This document shows positions 47,421 through 59,609 of a stretch of 64,000 nucleotides of DNA, in pieces. The stretch is from NCBI RefSeq assembly GCF_019320115.1, contig NC_089591.1:18888502-18952501 (forward strand), given 5' to 3'. The notes beneath the pieces were generated by a model. It ran no database searches and had not been told where the DNA came from. It worked only from the letters and a program-made list of their open reading frames with translations. The position numbers and the translations under genes are program-made. Origin of the DNA: Miscanthus floridulus (taxonomy: Eukaryota; Streptophyta; Magnoliopsida; Poales; Poaceae). The first letter of the stretch is position 1. Each line of letters begins with the position of its first letter.

Positions 47421-48896
47421 TAATAACCTTAATTCGTAGTAAGACATAGGTTTGTTTTGCAAACTTTTCATATTGATTTTATGTTGTTGGTGTACTATTC
47501 TAATCTATAGCTTTGGTCTGCTATGCATGTATGTATGGATGCCTGTGTGGTGTTGCTTGATCTCGATTAGACGGTGAGTTTTACGTGGGTGATTTGAAGC
47601 AACTCTTTAGAAGATCAAGACCAACAGCGATACATTGAATTAAGGCAAGTATAATATGAGGCTCCTTGTTACCTATTCACTTTAATGCAATCTCAATTCA
47701 TATGCATATGTTAATGAACCACTTGGAGTCTATTTACCTTGATATTGATGATCCTGCCCTTGATTTATCTATGGGTTTTGCATGTGGGTAGTATGCTTAG
47801 TTTGCTCCAACTAATATTGATTAAAGAATACAATTAAAGATATATGCAACATGGTATTAAAGGATGCTTTTTAGCAACATGGAATCCAAGGGGGCTAGAG
47901 CATTAGGGCCTTTTCTTAGGGTGCTCTAGTTTCTCTCCATAAGGACTCATCTTTAAGTGGCAATCTAGGACTTATAGTACAACCATGAGGACCACATGAC
48001 TCTGGTCTTAGTCTAGTACCTTGCTCTTTCTAGTTTGTAGCAATTTACCAAAAGGGCAAGAGGGGCATACCTAGGCTGGGTATGGGCCTCATCCCCATGG
48101 TGTGTACTATGCTGAGAGTATTAGTGCCAGTTTTGGAGATGACTCTATAACACTTGGGAGATGGAATCCTTAGCGGCTGCTCCTTATTAGAATGACTAGG
48201 GAAAAGCTTCAGTAGTGTACCCTACCTACTCACCTTGGAAGTGTTTTGGGAGTAATTAACCCGGGCATATGGGCAACATGACTCATGGTGAAAGTGTACA
48301 ACCTCTGTAGAGTGTAAAACTAGTATATCAACCGTGCTCATGGAGAAGAGCGGCCTAGATCCTTACTGAAATAGTTAGGTTACTCAGATGGTTTAGGTTA
48401 TGATTAAAATTGATGATATCTCTAACTATTCATATTTGGGAGCCTAAGCATAACTTAGCAACTTATGATTAATAATAAATTATGACCAACTAAAAGTGCT
48501 TATGGTAGTTCAGCCATGTCAAGCCTTTTGAGCCTGCATCCTCTCATGTTATTCTTGCTAAGCGGTAGTAGCTTATGTTTGTTTTATTTCAATACTTTGG
48601 CAAAATCCTAGATGGGTACTAGATGGAGGTTCTTCAGTGGAGTTTTCCAAGAGGTGTTAGGCTTGTGATCAACCTAGTTGACGATTCCTATGGTGTTGGA
48701 GGCTTCACTAGAAGAATAGAGTTATAGTATATACTATAAAGTAAGACCTAGTCTTTTGTAACGAATATTTATGCACTTTGTAATAAAGGCATTGCCTTTG
48801 ATATTACCCCTTCAATTGTAACTATATGTGTGAATTGAATTCCTAGGCACACATATGGTGTGTATCTAGGTTTTGTCCTTAAAACCAGGTGCGACA
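47421..48896 (+). mobile_element. 5' LTR of element J, 3' part (B-type)
   Basis: It matches about 8000-9342 of solo LTR B (atgctatgcatgtatg, then aaggcaagt, then cacatatggtgtgtatctagg) and ends AGGTGCGACA, 3 nt before a primer site. Its own 5' end is not present; A-type LTR sequence takes its place. Confidence 0.75.
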
Positions 48897-48899
48897 AAG

Positions 48900-48911
48900 T
48901 GGTATCAAAGC
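48900..48911 (+). other. Primer-binding site of element J (initiator tRNA-Met type)
   Basis: TGGTATCAAAGC, one base from the common plant TGGTATCAGAGC, right after the LTR end. Confidence 0.85.
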
Positions 48912-49844
48912 TATGTCGACTGTAGGACACAAGCCTAGTTAGAAAATGGTCGTTTTAAGGTTCAAAATTTGCTAAGAAATCCTTGGTCTATAAACTTTGC
49001 TATTTTCTCCTATACTATATTCCTTGTCTTTGCTATTCATCTCCTCCTTGTTGCGACAAATTCTTGCCCCTATCTCCATCCTTGCTTTGAGTTGCTTTTA
49101 GAGCTATCACTTACCACATTCTTACGCAAAATGAAGGGAAGCTTGTAGAGTTTTGAACCCTTGATACAACAAGAATGCTAGTAACATGAGTAGAGTCATT
49201 GAGTCCTAATGCTTGAGTTATGAACCCTTAATATTTGAATGGTTGTCTTGATGTTCATGATTGATTTGGATCTTTGCAATGATTGCAATGATTTTGTGGG
49301 TTATGCTCACAATTTCATTTAGTTTATATGATAAGGCATAAGGACCAATGATTAGATAGTTGGGTTGGTTTTTCTCATCTCTACGTGTGTTGTTTTCTGA
49401 GTAGTCAGTGTTCATTAGGTATATCTCCAAAGGTAGATCCCCAAAAGTTATGGAAGTTTTATGGATGAAAGTAGACTTCTATATCTTTCATATGCCATTG
49501 GAATCACCTTCATATCTATTATGGTTTGGGAGTTATGACTTCTACAAGTTAAGATTCTGCACTGTCTGGGAGTATGAACACTTTCAGGTTATGTTCTAGG
49601 TTCTGACTAACTTAACCTCAGAATCTAGCAAGGTGGGTTATACGAAAGTTGTATAGAATTTTATAAGCTCTCTAGCCAAATAAGGAACTCCTTCATATGA
49701 TTTCTAGAACTTGAGATATGGTTGTCTTTCTGAATGGCTACTGGTAGTTTTTGTCCATAAAATTTCAGATTGATTAGTTTTACCATGTGAACTACTTCCG
49801 GATCATAGATTACAACCAATAATTGTGCTAAATGTTGCAAATAG
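48912..49844 (+). other. Leader of element J
   Basis: About 930 bp between the primer site and the gag ATG. Minus-strand ORFs at 49218-49430 and 49661-49897 are likely chance. No known motif was seen. Confidence 0.6.
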
Positions 49845-50936
49845 ATGGTTTCTACCAGGAGAAGTGCTTCATGTGATGCCAGAAGGAATGCCCCCAATGC
49901 TAATCCATCACCACCAAATCCTCCAACTATAGAGCAATCTATGGTGATACAGACTCAATTGTTACAGACCTTTGTTCAGAATGAATGCATCAACCCACAT
50001 CAAGCACCACCAAGGGACAAGCGTGGTGAATTTATGAAGGGACATCCATCGACTATTCTCACATGCAAGCGACCCACTAGAAGCTGATGACTAGCTTAGA
50101 GCTATGGAGCGACAACTTAACATAGCTCAGTGTAATGACCATCAGAAAGTGTTTATGCTTCCAGTCAACTTTAAGGAGCAGCTTTGGACTAGTGGGAACT
50201 ATTTCATATTGAGAAAGATGTAAATCAGATTTGTTGGGAAGATTTCAAGACTGCCTTTGGATCTTACCATGTTCTAGAAGGTTTGGTGGCAATCAAGGAG
50301 GAGTTCCTCAACTTGAAGCAAGGCTCCATGACAATGTGTGAGTATCGTAACAAGTTAACTTAGCTATCACATTATGCTCCAGGAGAGGTGGTCAATGATG
50401 CCAAGAAACAAAAATGCTTCTTGAAAGGATTGAATGATGAACTTCAACTACAGTTGATGGCTATTGTGTATCCTGACTTCCAAACTTTGGTGAATAGGGC
50501 CATTTTGATTGAGAACAAGTGTTAGGAAATGGAAGAGAAGAAAAGGAGAATTGAAAGCCAATCTAGAGGTAGGAACACACGCCCCTGCTACACTCCCCCG
50601 CATAAAAAATTGGCAAAGGTACTAGGAACCAACTAGTTAGTGGGATTTTGATCCTCCTCAACAACTCCCTCAATACCAGCAAGAGCAATAGTATGTGAAC
50701 TAGAGTCCACCCTAGGAACCCATCATCAACTCTCCAATGAAGGATAGTGTGCCCAACACTCTCCCTTTAGGCAAGAAGTGCTACCGCTTGTGTGAACCCG
50801 GTCACTATGCAAGTTAGTGCCCTAAAGAAGACGAACAAGCAGCAGACCCAGAATGTAAACCACAAACTAGCGAAACCATGTGCAAGGTAGAGTCAATTAT
50901 GTGATAATAGAATCTGCACAAGAAGCCTGAGATGTT
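49845..50936 (+). pseudogene. gag of element J
   Basis: ATG 49845 opens MVSTRRSASCDARRNAPNAN, a usual Tekay-type Gag start, then TQLLQTFVQNE. A single-base frame change near 50057 separates it from the capsid part, which goes on as EADD then LRAMERQLNIAQC and later WEDFKTAFGSYHVLEGL, FLNLKQGSMTMCEYRNKLT, KKQKCFLKGLNDELQLQLM. The zinc knuckle at about 50770-50820 is damaged: CYRLCEPGHYAS, a TAG, then CP. It would form the particle and bind RNA. Stops are mostly TAG in place of Gln or Trp. Confidence 0.85.
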
Positions 50937-51143
50937 GTGTTTGACATGTGTCTAATCAACTCTAGCCCTACATCAGTTTTGTTTGATTCTGGAGCTTCAC
51001 ATTCCTTCATTGCACATCATTTTGTTATGGAGCATAATATACCAAAGTATCCTATGAAGGAACATATGTTAGTTGACTCACCTTGTGGGGATATGCAAGC
51101 TACTCTAATGTGCCCTAGTGTAAGAGTTGAAATAAGGGGGTAG
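50937..51143 (+). pseudogene. Aspartic protease of element J
   Basis: MCLINSSPTSVLFDSGASHS gives the catalytic DSGA, followed by FIAHHFVMEHNIP. It then frameshifts near 51143 into LIVQKSSSIDVILGMDWLNP, the protease C-terminal part. It would release Gag and Pol products. The catalytic motif is intact although the frame is broken. Confidence 0.85.
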
Positions 51144-52376
51144 AGTTTTTGGCAAATCTGATTGTACAGAAGTCTTCAAGCATAGATGTAATTCTTGGAA
51201 TGGATTGGCTAAATCCACGAAAGGCTATTATCCAATGTGAGAATGGTACAGTACACTTGACATCCAAGTCAGGAGAAGAAGTTATATGCAAGGCAACTAT
51301 AATGACAAGAGAGGTGTGTAGTGTTAATAAGATGAATGGTGCAACCATGGATAAGACCAAGGTTGTTAATGAGTTTCTATATGTTTTTCCTGATGATTTG
51401 CCGGGTATGCTGCCAGATCATGATATTGAGTTTATTATTGAGCTTTTGCCTAGAACTACACCTATAGCCAAGAGACCATATCGGATGGGAGTCAAAGAGC
51501 TAGAAGAACTTAAGAAATAGTTAAAGGAGCTATAGGATAAAGGTTTCATATATCCTAGTTCTTCACCATGGGGAGCCCCAGTTATATTTGTTGATAAGAA
51601 AGATGGTACACTAGAGGATATGTGTGGATTATCGCTCTCTCAATGAGGTAACCATGAAGAATAAGTATCCTTTGCCTAGAATTGATGATCTGTTTGATCA
51701 ATTATGAGGTGCTTGTGTGTTCTCCAAGATTGATCTTTGCTCTAGTTATCATTAGTTGAGAATTCGTTCATCGAACATTCCCAAGACTGCCTTTACTACT
51801 CGGTATGGATTATATGAGTACATGGTTATGTCTTTTGGATTGACTAATGCTCCTACATACTTCATGTATATGATGAATAAGGTGTTTATGGAGTATCTCG
51901 ATAGGTTTGTTGTGGTCTTCATTGACGATATTCTGGTCTTCTCCAAAATAGAGGTAGAACATGAAAAGCATTTGAGATTAGTTCTGTAGAAACTTAGAGA
52001 ACATCAACTATATGCTAAACTAACCAAGTGCGAGTTCTGGCTGAAGGAAGTCTCTTTTCTTGGGCATGTTATCTCTAATGGTGGAGTAGCTATGGATCCC
52101 AAGAAGGTTAGTGATGTGTTGAGTTGGAATCCGCCTCAGGATGTAAGTGAAGTCTAGAGTTTCCTAGGAATGGCTAGATATTATCGAAGGTTCATTGAAG
52201 GTTTTTCTAAGATTGCCGAGCCTATGACATCGCTACTTGAGAAGAATGTTAAGTTTGTATGGACGAAGCAATGCCAAGCTAGTTTTGAAGAGTTGAAGAA
52301 AAGGTTGACTATAGCTCCAGTGCTGGTACTACCAGATCTGAACAAGAGTTTCTCCATCTACTATGATGCATCTTGA
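51144..52376 (+). pseudogene. Reverse transcriptase of element J
   Basis: It starts after the DWLNP stretch: FPDDLPGMLPDHDIEFIIEL, then PIAKRPYRMGVKELEELKK, with two TAG stops where Gln is expected. A frame change near 51615 breaks the FDKKDG/VDYR region. The palm reads [20 protein letters not shown] and [13 protein letters not shown], with the catalytic FIDD at 51918-51929 intact. The thumb and connection read FSKIAEPMTSLLEKNVKFVW. Further TAGs stand at 51987 and 52155. Dead copy. Confidence 0.9.
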
Positions 52377-52690
52377 CTTGGTTTGGGTTGTGTTCTTATG
52401 CAAGAAGGATGAGTAGTAGGCTTGTGCATCCAGGCAACTAAGGAAGCATGAACTAAATTATCCCACCCATGATTTGTAGTTAGCAGCTGTGGTTCATGCA
52501 TTAAGATTTGGAGACATTATCTTATTGGGCATAAGTGTGACATCTATACAGACCACAAGAGTTTGAAGTACATTTTCACTCAGTCAGATTTGAACTTGAG
52601 GCAACATCGTTGGTTAGAGCTAATCAAGGACTATGATTTGGAGGTGCACTATCACCCTGGCAAGGCAAATGTTGTAGCCTGAATGCTTTA
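52377..52690 (+). pseudogene. RNase H of element J
   Basis: YYDAS then a TGA (likely from CGA), LGLGCVLMQEG, and later [20 protein letters not shown] and [14 protein letters not shown]. The closing ADALSR motif is replaced by a shifted frame at about 52675. Same fold as 1-469. Confidence 0.85.
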
Positions 52691-54237
52691 AGTCGAAGGA
52701 GCTAGTTAATGCAGCCTTAGTGACATAGTTACCTAAGGAGTTATGTGCTGAATTCGAGCATCTTAATTTGGTGATAGTTGGTAATGCGATGGAATTAGGA
52801 AGTGGAACCTACACTTGAACAAGAGATCCACAAGGGTTAGTTGGAAGATGAGAAAATCAAGGAGATAGTAGAACTTATCACAATTGGCAAAGCACTGGGT
52901 TTTTGATTGGATGATCAGGGGACAGTGTGGTTTGGAAAGAGAATATGTGTGCTAGAGATAAAGTCCATTCGAGAGATGATTCTAAGAGAAGCCCATGACT
53001 CAGCATACTCTATCCATCCTAGGTAGTACTAAGATGTGCCTAGATCTAAAGGAGAAGTACTGGTGGTATGGTTTGAAAAGAGATGTGGCCGAGTATGTAG
53101 CAATATGTGACACATGTCAGTGAGTTAAGGTAGAACATCAAAGGCCAGCAGGATTACTTCAACGTATGAAGATACCTGAGTGGAAGTGGGAAGAAGTTGG
53201 TATGGATTTCATTGTTGGATTACCATGCACTCAAAGTGGTTATGACTCAATTTGGGTAATAGTAGATTGGCTGACTAAGGTTGCTCATTTCATACCAGTC
53301 AAGACTACGTATATAGGTGCAAAGTTGGTAGAATTATACATGCAATGGATAGTATGTTTGCATGGAGTTCCTAAGAAGATTATGTCCGATAGAGGTACTC
53401 AGTTTACATCACACTTTTGGAAGAAATTGCATGAGTCTATGGACACTAAGTTGAACTTTCAGCTCAGCTTATCATCCACTAAACTGATGGACAAATAGAG
53501 AGAACCAATTAGATCTTAGAGGATATGTTGAGAGCTTGTGCTTTGCAATATGGTACAAGTTGGGATAAGAGTTTGTCTTATGCTGAATTCTCCTACAACA
53601 ATAGTTACCAGAAGAGTCTCAAGATGTCACCATTCGAGGCACTATATGGTAGAATGTGTAGAACCCCATTGTTTTATAATCAAACGGGAGAAACTCAAGT
53701 GTTCATACCAGGATGTTTTAAGAGATGCAGAAGAGCAAGTAAGGATGCTTAGAGATAACTTGAGGGTGGCACAATCTCGATAGAAGAGTTATGCTGACAC
53801 ACAGCGGAGGAGAGAATTGGTTTTCGAAGTCGAAGATTATGTTTACCTGAAGGTGTCACCAATGAGAAGTGTGAGAAGGTTTAACATGAAAGGAAAGTTA
53901 GCACCGAGGTATATTGGACCTTTCAAGATTTTGGAGAGATGTGGAGAAGTAGCTTATCAGTTGGAATTGCCTGAGAGCTTGTTCAGGTGTACACTATGTG
54001 TTTCATGTATCTCAGTTAAAGAAGTGTTTGTGTGTACCTAAGGAGCAGATACTGTTAGAAGAGTTTATAGTTAAGGAAGATCTAAACTATGAGGAATTTC
54101 CGGTAAAGATTTTGGAGACGACAGAAAGGGTTATGAGGAGCCGAGTTATAAAGATGTGTATGGTTCAGTGTAATCGGTATACAGAAGATGAGGCTACTTG
54201 GGAAAGAGATGAGGATTTGAGGAAAACATACCCATAG
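52691..54237 (+). pseudogene. Integrase and chromodomain-like tail of element J
   Basis: The N-terminal zinc region is decayed. The core at 53166-53498 reads MKIPEWKWEEVGMDFIVGLP (first Asp), VIVDWLTKVAHFIPVKTTY, then IMSDRGTQFTSHFWKKL (second Asp). A frame change precedes ILEDMLRACALQYGTSWDKS and FSYNNSYQKSLKMSPFEALY. The C-terminal part has [20 protein letters not shown], and the tail ends NYEEFPVKILETTERVMRSR and EDEATWERDEDLRKTYP before TAG 54235-54237. The tail is the Tekay-type chromodomain end, thought to target heterochromatin. Confidence 0.9.
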
Positions 54238-54282
54238 CTTTTTGAGTAAGCATTGTCCAAATATCGAGGACGAGATTCATCT

Positions 54283-54297
54283 TAAGGGGGGTAGAAT
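54283..54297 (+). other. Polypurine tract of element J
   Basis: aaggggggtagaat directly before the TGTAACACC of the 3' LTR. Confidence 0.85.
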
Positions 54298-54790
54298 TGT
54301 AACACCATAAAATTTGCATGATTTTAAAATAGGAGAAATGATTTAATTATGCCTTTTCTAAGCATTTAAATTTAGGAAAATAATAACTTTGTTAAAATTA
54401 AAATCAAATATAGGTCTACATACATGTATGTGCATACATGCTGCTGCATATTTTATTTGTGATGCTTTGGTTTGATTGGAATTTGCAAAAGAATTTGAAT
54501 TTGAGTTTAAATTGGATTTGAAAATGTGTTAAGAAAATAGAAAAGGGTTTTATTCTTCCTTTCTCGGATTTTGGCCCGCTATAACCTAGCTCGACCTATG
54601 TTCCCGTGTGGCCTATTCTCTTTCCAGCAGTTGGTTACTTACTGAATAGTTGGTTACTTGGATGGTTTGGGTTATGATTAAAATTGACAATATCTCTAAC
54701 TATTCATATTTGGGAGCCTATGCATAACTTAGCAACTTATGATTAATAATAAAATATGACCAACTAAAAGTGCTTACCGCAGTTCAGCCA
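54298..54790 (+). mobile_element. 3' LTR of element J, internally deleted and interrupted
   Basis: TGTAACACCATAAAATTT opens the LTR. The first 330 bp or so follow the start of B-type LTRs. Near 54635 it jumps to the late part of the LTR (match to 48385-48525: ggttatgattaaaattga, then catatttgggagcct), so roughly 2.7 kb is missing compared with B. At 54790 (gttcagcca) it is cut by element K. Confidence 0.8.
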
Positions 54791-55262
54791 TGTGGGGGTA
54801 TTAACCCCTATACCCTTATGGCTAGGCTTGGGTCGGCCCGAACTAGGGGGGCTGGCCCACTAGAAGACGACGCATGGCCCGGCCAATCTGCTCAGAGTCC
54901 CGCGCAAGGAATCAAGGCAGACTTGGAGATCAAGCAAGATCCTGGTCAGTTAGAATAGGAATCCTTATCCGGCCACCTATGGCAATTGTAACTGGTTAGG
55001 ATTAGTTTCTAGATCTGTAACCCTGCCCCCAGGACTATATAAGGCTGGTAGGGGACCCCTCTCAAAAAACATCTCTCATTGACATACAACAATACAATCA
55101 GATGCAGGACGTAGGTATTACGCCTTCACGGCGGCCGAACCTAGATAAAACCTCGTGTCTGTCTTGCGTCACCATCTTGTTTGTAGCTTGCGCATCTATC
55201 TGCCGATAATCTACTACCTTGGGCATACCCCTAGGTAGACTGCTGACCATATTTCATCGATA
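54791..55262 (+). mobile_element. 5' LTR of element K
   Basis: 472 bp, TGTGGGGGTATTAACCCC to TTTCATCGATA (CA mutated to TA). Its length equals that of the C LTRs (460 and 477 bp). Confidence 0.85.
55036..55042 (+). promoter_or_regulatory. TATA box of the K LTR
   Basis: TATATAA in gactatataaggctgg, placed like the TATATAA in the C LTRs. Likely start of the genomic RNA. Confidence 0.7.
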
Positions 55263-55263
55263 G

Positions 55264-55281
55264 TGGCACATGCCAGGTAGG
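55264..55281 (+). other. Primer-binding site of element K
   Basis: TGGCACATGCCAGGTAGG, 1 nt after the LTR. Compare TGGTGCACCAGGTAGGGG in C. Confidence 0.75.
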
Positions 55282-55303
55282 GGGTGTGCGTACTGCTCTC
55301 TAG

Positions 55304-57648
55304 ATGAACAAGATGGTCATCATCCCCAGGTTCCATGGCTACAGCCGAACTGGCCTCACGTTCACCATTCGGCCAGATCACCTTGGACCACTAGGCTCTG
55401 ATAACTTCATCGCCATGACCACAGAGGAGGCATAGATCCAATCTGCATCGACCACTGCTTCACCTAGCATCAGCTACGTCTCTGACCACATTGGATCTGG
55501 CTCCAGGCCACACTAGCATCTTCTTCAGCCACGCCAACAACCCATCGTCCGCTTCCTCGCTATAAAGGGAGGCAGATCGACAACACTGACCTGCTCAACT
55601 CCATCGATCGGGTCGACACCAAGCTTGCTGAAACCATAGCTCTAGTAGATTCGATTCAAAATCAACCTACCGAGCAGGTAACCACTACCCTCAACAGATC
55701 TACCCGACCAGCTCAGGCCAGTCATCCTACACGACTTGGTACGGATCTCATGGTCACGTCTACTCCTAAAGGGCGCTTCGTTCGTCGCCGACCAGCCCCC
55801 GCGATGGGTCTTTGGCTCTCCGAGTGTGAAGCCTCGATGGAGAACTACCAGGCTCAGCCCTATGGCCTACAAAACATTTCTTCCAACTATGTGCACAATA
55901 TACAACGCTACTCGGATCTATGTTCTATACATCGACCTCGCCCAAAGCCACGCAACTTCGTCAGCATGGTTCGGATCGAGGAGCATCAAGAAGGGTCGGT
56001 CCATACAGTTCAAGAGGGTGGTTTAAGCTCCCCGTACAGCATCACATCTATTGGCTCCGTCCACACTGAGCTCTAGCGTCATGACAATGAAGAAGTTGAA
56101 TATGATCCCGATATCCCAGACCACTCCCTGGGTTTCCCATGATTCCAATCTTCCTACCAAGGCAAGGAGACTTGATCAATGTCGTCAGTAATGACAAACC
56201 ACCGGTAGTTGGCAAAATAGAATAAGAAACGCGAAGCACGCAATATTGACCGGTTTAATCATAGACAAGCTGAAGCCTAGGCAGAAGAGGAGGCATGACA
56301 CATAAGGTTCTAGCCACATGATCTCAACAATGCCTTTGATAGGGTAGGGGAAAAGCAGGTCTTTAGGACTCCAAGTGCCAACATAGCTGTTGCTATGGCG
56401 ATAATTCAACGACTACCCAATACCCCGGAAATCTAGGCAATTCATGATGATGTACAAGCCTACCTGACGGCTGCTATAGCCTAGACCATAGAGATTGCAA
56501 ACCAAGCCTAGGCTCCATCCATCTCAATCGAATCAAGCCGTAGTCACCAGTACTCAAGTCGCCCACAGTCACCCAACCAACGTGGCTTGTGCAACAACGA
56601 CCCATCAGACAACTATCAATGTGGAAACGGTGGTCATGATGGTGGTCAGGATGACAACCGCTGCAACAACCAGAACGATAATCGATGAGACAACCGTGAC
56701 AATCGCCATGGTAACCACGGTCACAGGGTCAACTAGGATGGCAATCGGGATCACCGTGATGGCAATAACGATCTCCGCCATTCCCTCGGAGAACGCGAGC
56801 TGTGTGATCGCATTAACCAAAGAGCCAACGATCATGCATCCCACGAAAGCTATCGCTGTATGGAATATGATACTAACCACGGCCCTTCGGGTTTGAAGCA
56901 GTTTACTCCTCACCTTCGCCAAGTCATATGGCCCAAAAACTTTAAGCTCAAAAAACTCCAAAAGTACAATGGCAAGGAGAACCCCGAGTTATGGGTCATG
57001 CTCTACGAAATCGCATGCAGATCAGCCATGGCTGATGAGCACGTCATGTCTAATTACTTCCTCATCACCGTCGGCCATGCAGGCCACCAATGGCTGGTCA
57101 GCTTGCCGATGAACTACTTTGATTCTTAGCAAGAGCTCAAGCAAGCATTCATCAACAACTTCATTGCTACTTGCGAACAACCCGACAACAAATATGATCT
57201 GCAGTGGATTCAAGATCACAAAGATGAGCCACTACACGAGTACGTCCGATGCTTCTCGGAGATGCACATCAAGGTCCCGTCAATCTCTGACAATGAGGCA
57301 ATTGAAGCTTTCATCACTGGTCTCTGCTTCCATGATGCCCTAAGGGACAAGCTCCTCCGCAAAAGACCTAAATCGGTCACAGCGCTCCTAGCCACTGCTA
57401 AAAATATGCGAATGCCGATGATGCTAAAAAGATAATCATCAAAGAAGCAGCAAGGGTTCCACGCTCCGACCACCCCCCACACCGCGATGACTACCGCGAC
57501 AACCATGGTCAGAACGACAATTTTGATCGCCGCAACCATCATAATGATTCTCGCGACCATCGCGACCAGCGTAATCAGCGGTGTAATCGCCGTGACGATT
57601 ACAGGGGCAAGCATGCTCGGGAAGACGACGGTGAAGTCAACACCGTTA
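55304..57648 (+). pseudogene. gag of element K
   Basis: ATG 55304 opens MNKMVIIPRFHGYSRTGLTF then RPDHLGPLGSDNFIAM. A frame change before 55750 leads into a frame that stays open, apart from stops, to 57432: TPKGRFVRRRPAPAMGLWLS, an Asn/Asp/Arg-rich stretch (56600-56750), then the capsid-like region PHLRQVIWPKNFKLKKLQKY, MLYEIACRSAMADEHVMSNY, QELKQAFINNFIATCEQPDN and HEYVRCFSEMHIKVPSISDN. Single-base changes near 57410 and in an A-run near 57645 shift the frame. Ten TAG and four TGA stops, no TAA, lie in the main frame. Gag builds the particle; dead copy. Confidence 0.85.
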
Positions 57649-58270
57649 AAAAGGTGGCGGATGTCGCAACTACAAAGAAGACTACGCCAAAGAATTGAAA
57701 GGACCCTACCAACTCCATCCCAAGTCAAACCATACCATGGAGAATTGTCGTGTTCTCAAATCTATCTACACGCGCTAATAGGCTCCGGATACATCCAACA
57801 AGCCTAACGACGCAGGGGAGCAGCGTAATGAGGACAACGATGATGAAGACGTAGATCCCCGTTACAAGTACGTCAAGCCAACCGACCGCGTCCATGCCAT
57901 CATTGGGGGCAGAGTGTCCATCGAGACCAAACGAGAACGCAAGCTGCTCGCCCGCACTTGCTTGAACTTGGCCAATGCTGACAACCTCATCACCGATCCG
58001 CAGCTCCCTCCTTGGTCTCACCGTGAGATCTCCTTCAACAGAAAGGACCAATGGGCTACAATACCTAAGCTAGGGCATTTTCCTCTAGGTTCTCGATCCT
58101 TGTATCAACAAGGTTAGTTCGATAGAGTGCTGATTGATGGTGGCAGTTCCATCGATATACTGTTCAAGAATAGTTTGCCAGCCCTAAAGATAACCTAGGC
58201 TGATCTCAAGCCATATGAGGCATAGTTCTAGGGTGTTCTCCCTAGATAGAGCTCCACACCTCTCGGGTAG
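57649..58270 (+). pseudogene. Zinc-knuckle remnant and aspartic protease of element K
   Basis: YQLHPKSNHTMENCRVLKSI (about 57700-57765) corresponds to the knuckle-like region of C. A TAA-TAG pair follows at 57776-57781. The frame then reads YKYVKPTDRVHAIIGGRVSI and, after a TAG, FDRVLIDGGSSIDILFKNSL, with the catalytic Asp in DGGSS at about 58130. Six TAG stops occur between 58114 and 58264. A one-base insertion near 58275 moves the following part to a new frame. Confidence 0.85.
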
Positions 58271-59609
58271 ATCACTGCTACCTATGAAATTTGGTACCCC
58301 AGACCACTTCCACACCAACTACGTCAACTTCATGGTCGCCGACTTTGAAGGCACGTACCATGCTATCCTTGGCCAACCAGCTCTCACCAAGTTCATGGCC
58401 ATATCTCACTATAGGTATTTGGTGCTCAAGATGCCTACTAAGAAGGGGGTTCTAACTCTCAGGGGTATCATATATGCAGCTTACACCTGCAAGGATGACA
58501 GCTTCAAAATAGCAGAGGCTCACGACCTCTCTATTCGCATGGCCAAGACCACACTCAACGCCAAGAAGACCCCAGCCGATCACCTGGAGATCCTAGAGCT
58601 TGAGGCTCCTCGCAAGAACATCAAGTCCAAAGAGCATAAAGAGATCCAGCTGGTCGACGGTGATCCCAGCAAAATGGCCCTTATCGGGGCCAACTTGGAT
58701 CCTAAATAGGAAGACGCGCTCATCAGGTTCTTGAGAAGCAACGTGAGTGTGTTCGCATGGAAACCCGCTGACATGCCCGGTGTACCTCGGAACTTGATCG
58801 AGCACTCCTTAAATGTCGATGACAAGGCCAAACCCATCAAGCAGAAGCTACGACGGTTCGCTCATGACAAAAAGGAGGCTATTAGGGTAGAAGTTACATG
58901 GCTTTTAGCAGTCGGGTTTATCAAAGAAGTGTATCATCTGGAGTGGTTAGCCAACCTGGTTCTTGTACACAAAAAGAATAAGGAATGGAGAATATGCGTT
59001 GATTACACTGATCTCAACAAACACTGCCCTAAAGACCCCTTTGGCTTACCTCACATAGACAAGGTCATAGATTCAACTACCGGTTGTGAGCTGCTTTCCT
59101 TTCTCGATTGCTACTATGGTTATCACCAGATCGCTCTCAAAAAGGACGACCAGATCAAGACATCCTTCATCACGCCTTTCGGTGCCTACTGCTATATGAC
59201 CATGTCGTTTAGGCTCAAGAATGCTAGGGCTACCTACCAATGCGCCATACAGGCCTGCCTCAAAGACAAGATAAAAGATGACCTCGTCGAGGCTTATGTT
59301 GAAGATGTAGTTGTTAAAACCAAGGAAGCATACACCCTTGTTGACAACCTAGAGCGTACCTTTGCAGCCCTTAACACATTCCAATGGAAATTAAACCCAA
59401 AGAAGTGCATCTTTGGTGTTCCATCTGGTATACTGCTCGGCAACGTCGTCGGTCACGACGGCATATGCCCTAACCCAGAGAAAGTAAAAGTTGTCTTGGA
59501 CATGAAGCCACCCAAAAAGGTGAAGGATGTTCAGAAGCTTACCGGATGCATGGCTGCCCTCTGTCATTTCATATCAAGATTAGGCAAAAAAGGACTACTG
59601 TTTTTCTAG
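58271..59609 (+). pseudogene. Protease-RT bridge and reverse transcriptase of element K
   Basis: The bridge reads HTNYVNFMVADFEGTYHAIL, then ALTKFMAISHYRYLVLKMPT. After a TAG at 58707-58709 the RT is open for 292 codons: VFAWKPADMPGVPRNLIEHS, EVTWLLAVGFIKEVYHLEWL, WRICVDYTDLNKHCPKDPFG, ITPFGAYCYMTMSFRLKNAR. The catalytic motif reads YVED (59295-59306) where YVDD/YIDD is expected, so one metal-binding Asp has become Glu. The thumb follows (WKLNPKKCIFGVPSGILLGN) to a TAG at 59607-59609. Longest intact reading frame in the window, yet it is predicted inactive. Confidence 0.92.

Noticed and set aside
56605..56961. 118-codon minus-strand ORF rich in Val/Ile, and a similar one at 57216-57728
   Set aside because: Mirror frames of the Asn/Asp/Arg-rich part of K gag (NNDN repeats read as Val/Ile on the other strand). 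They look like membrane segments but are artefacts.
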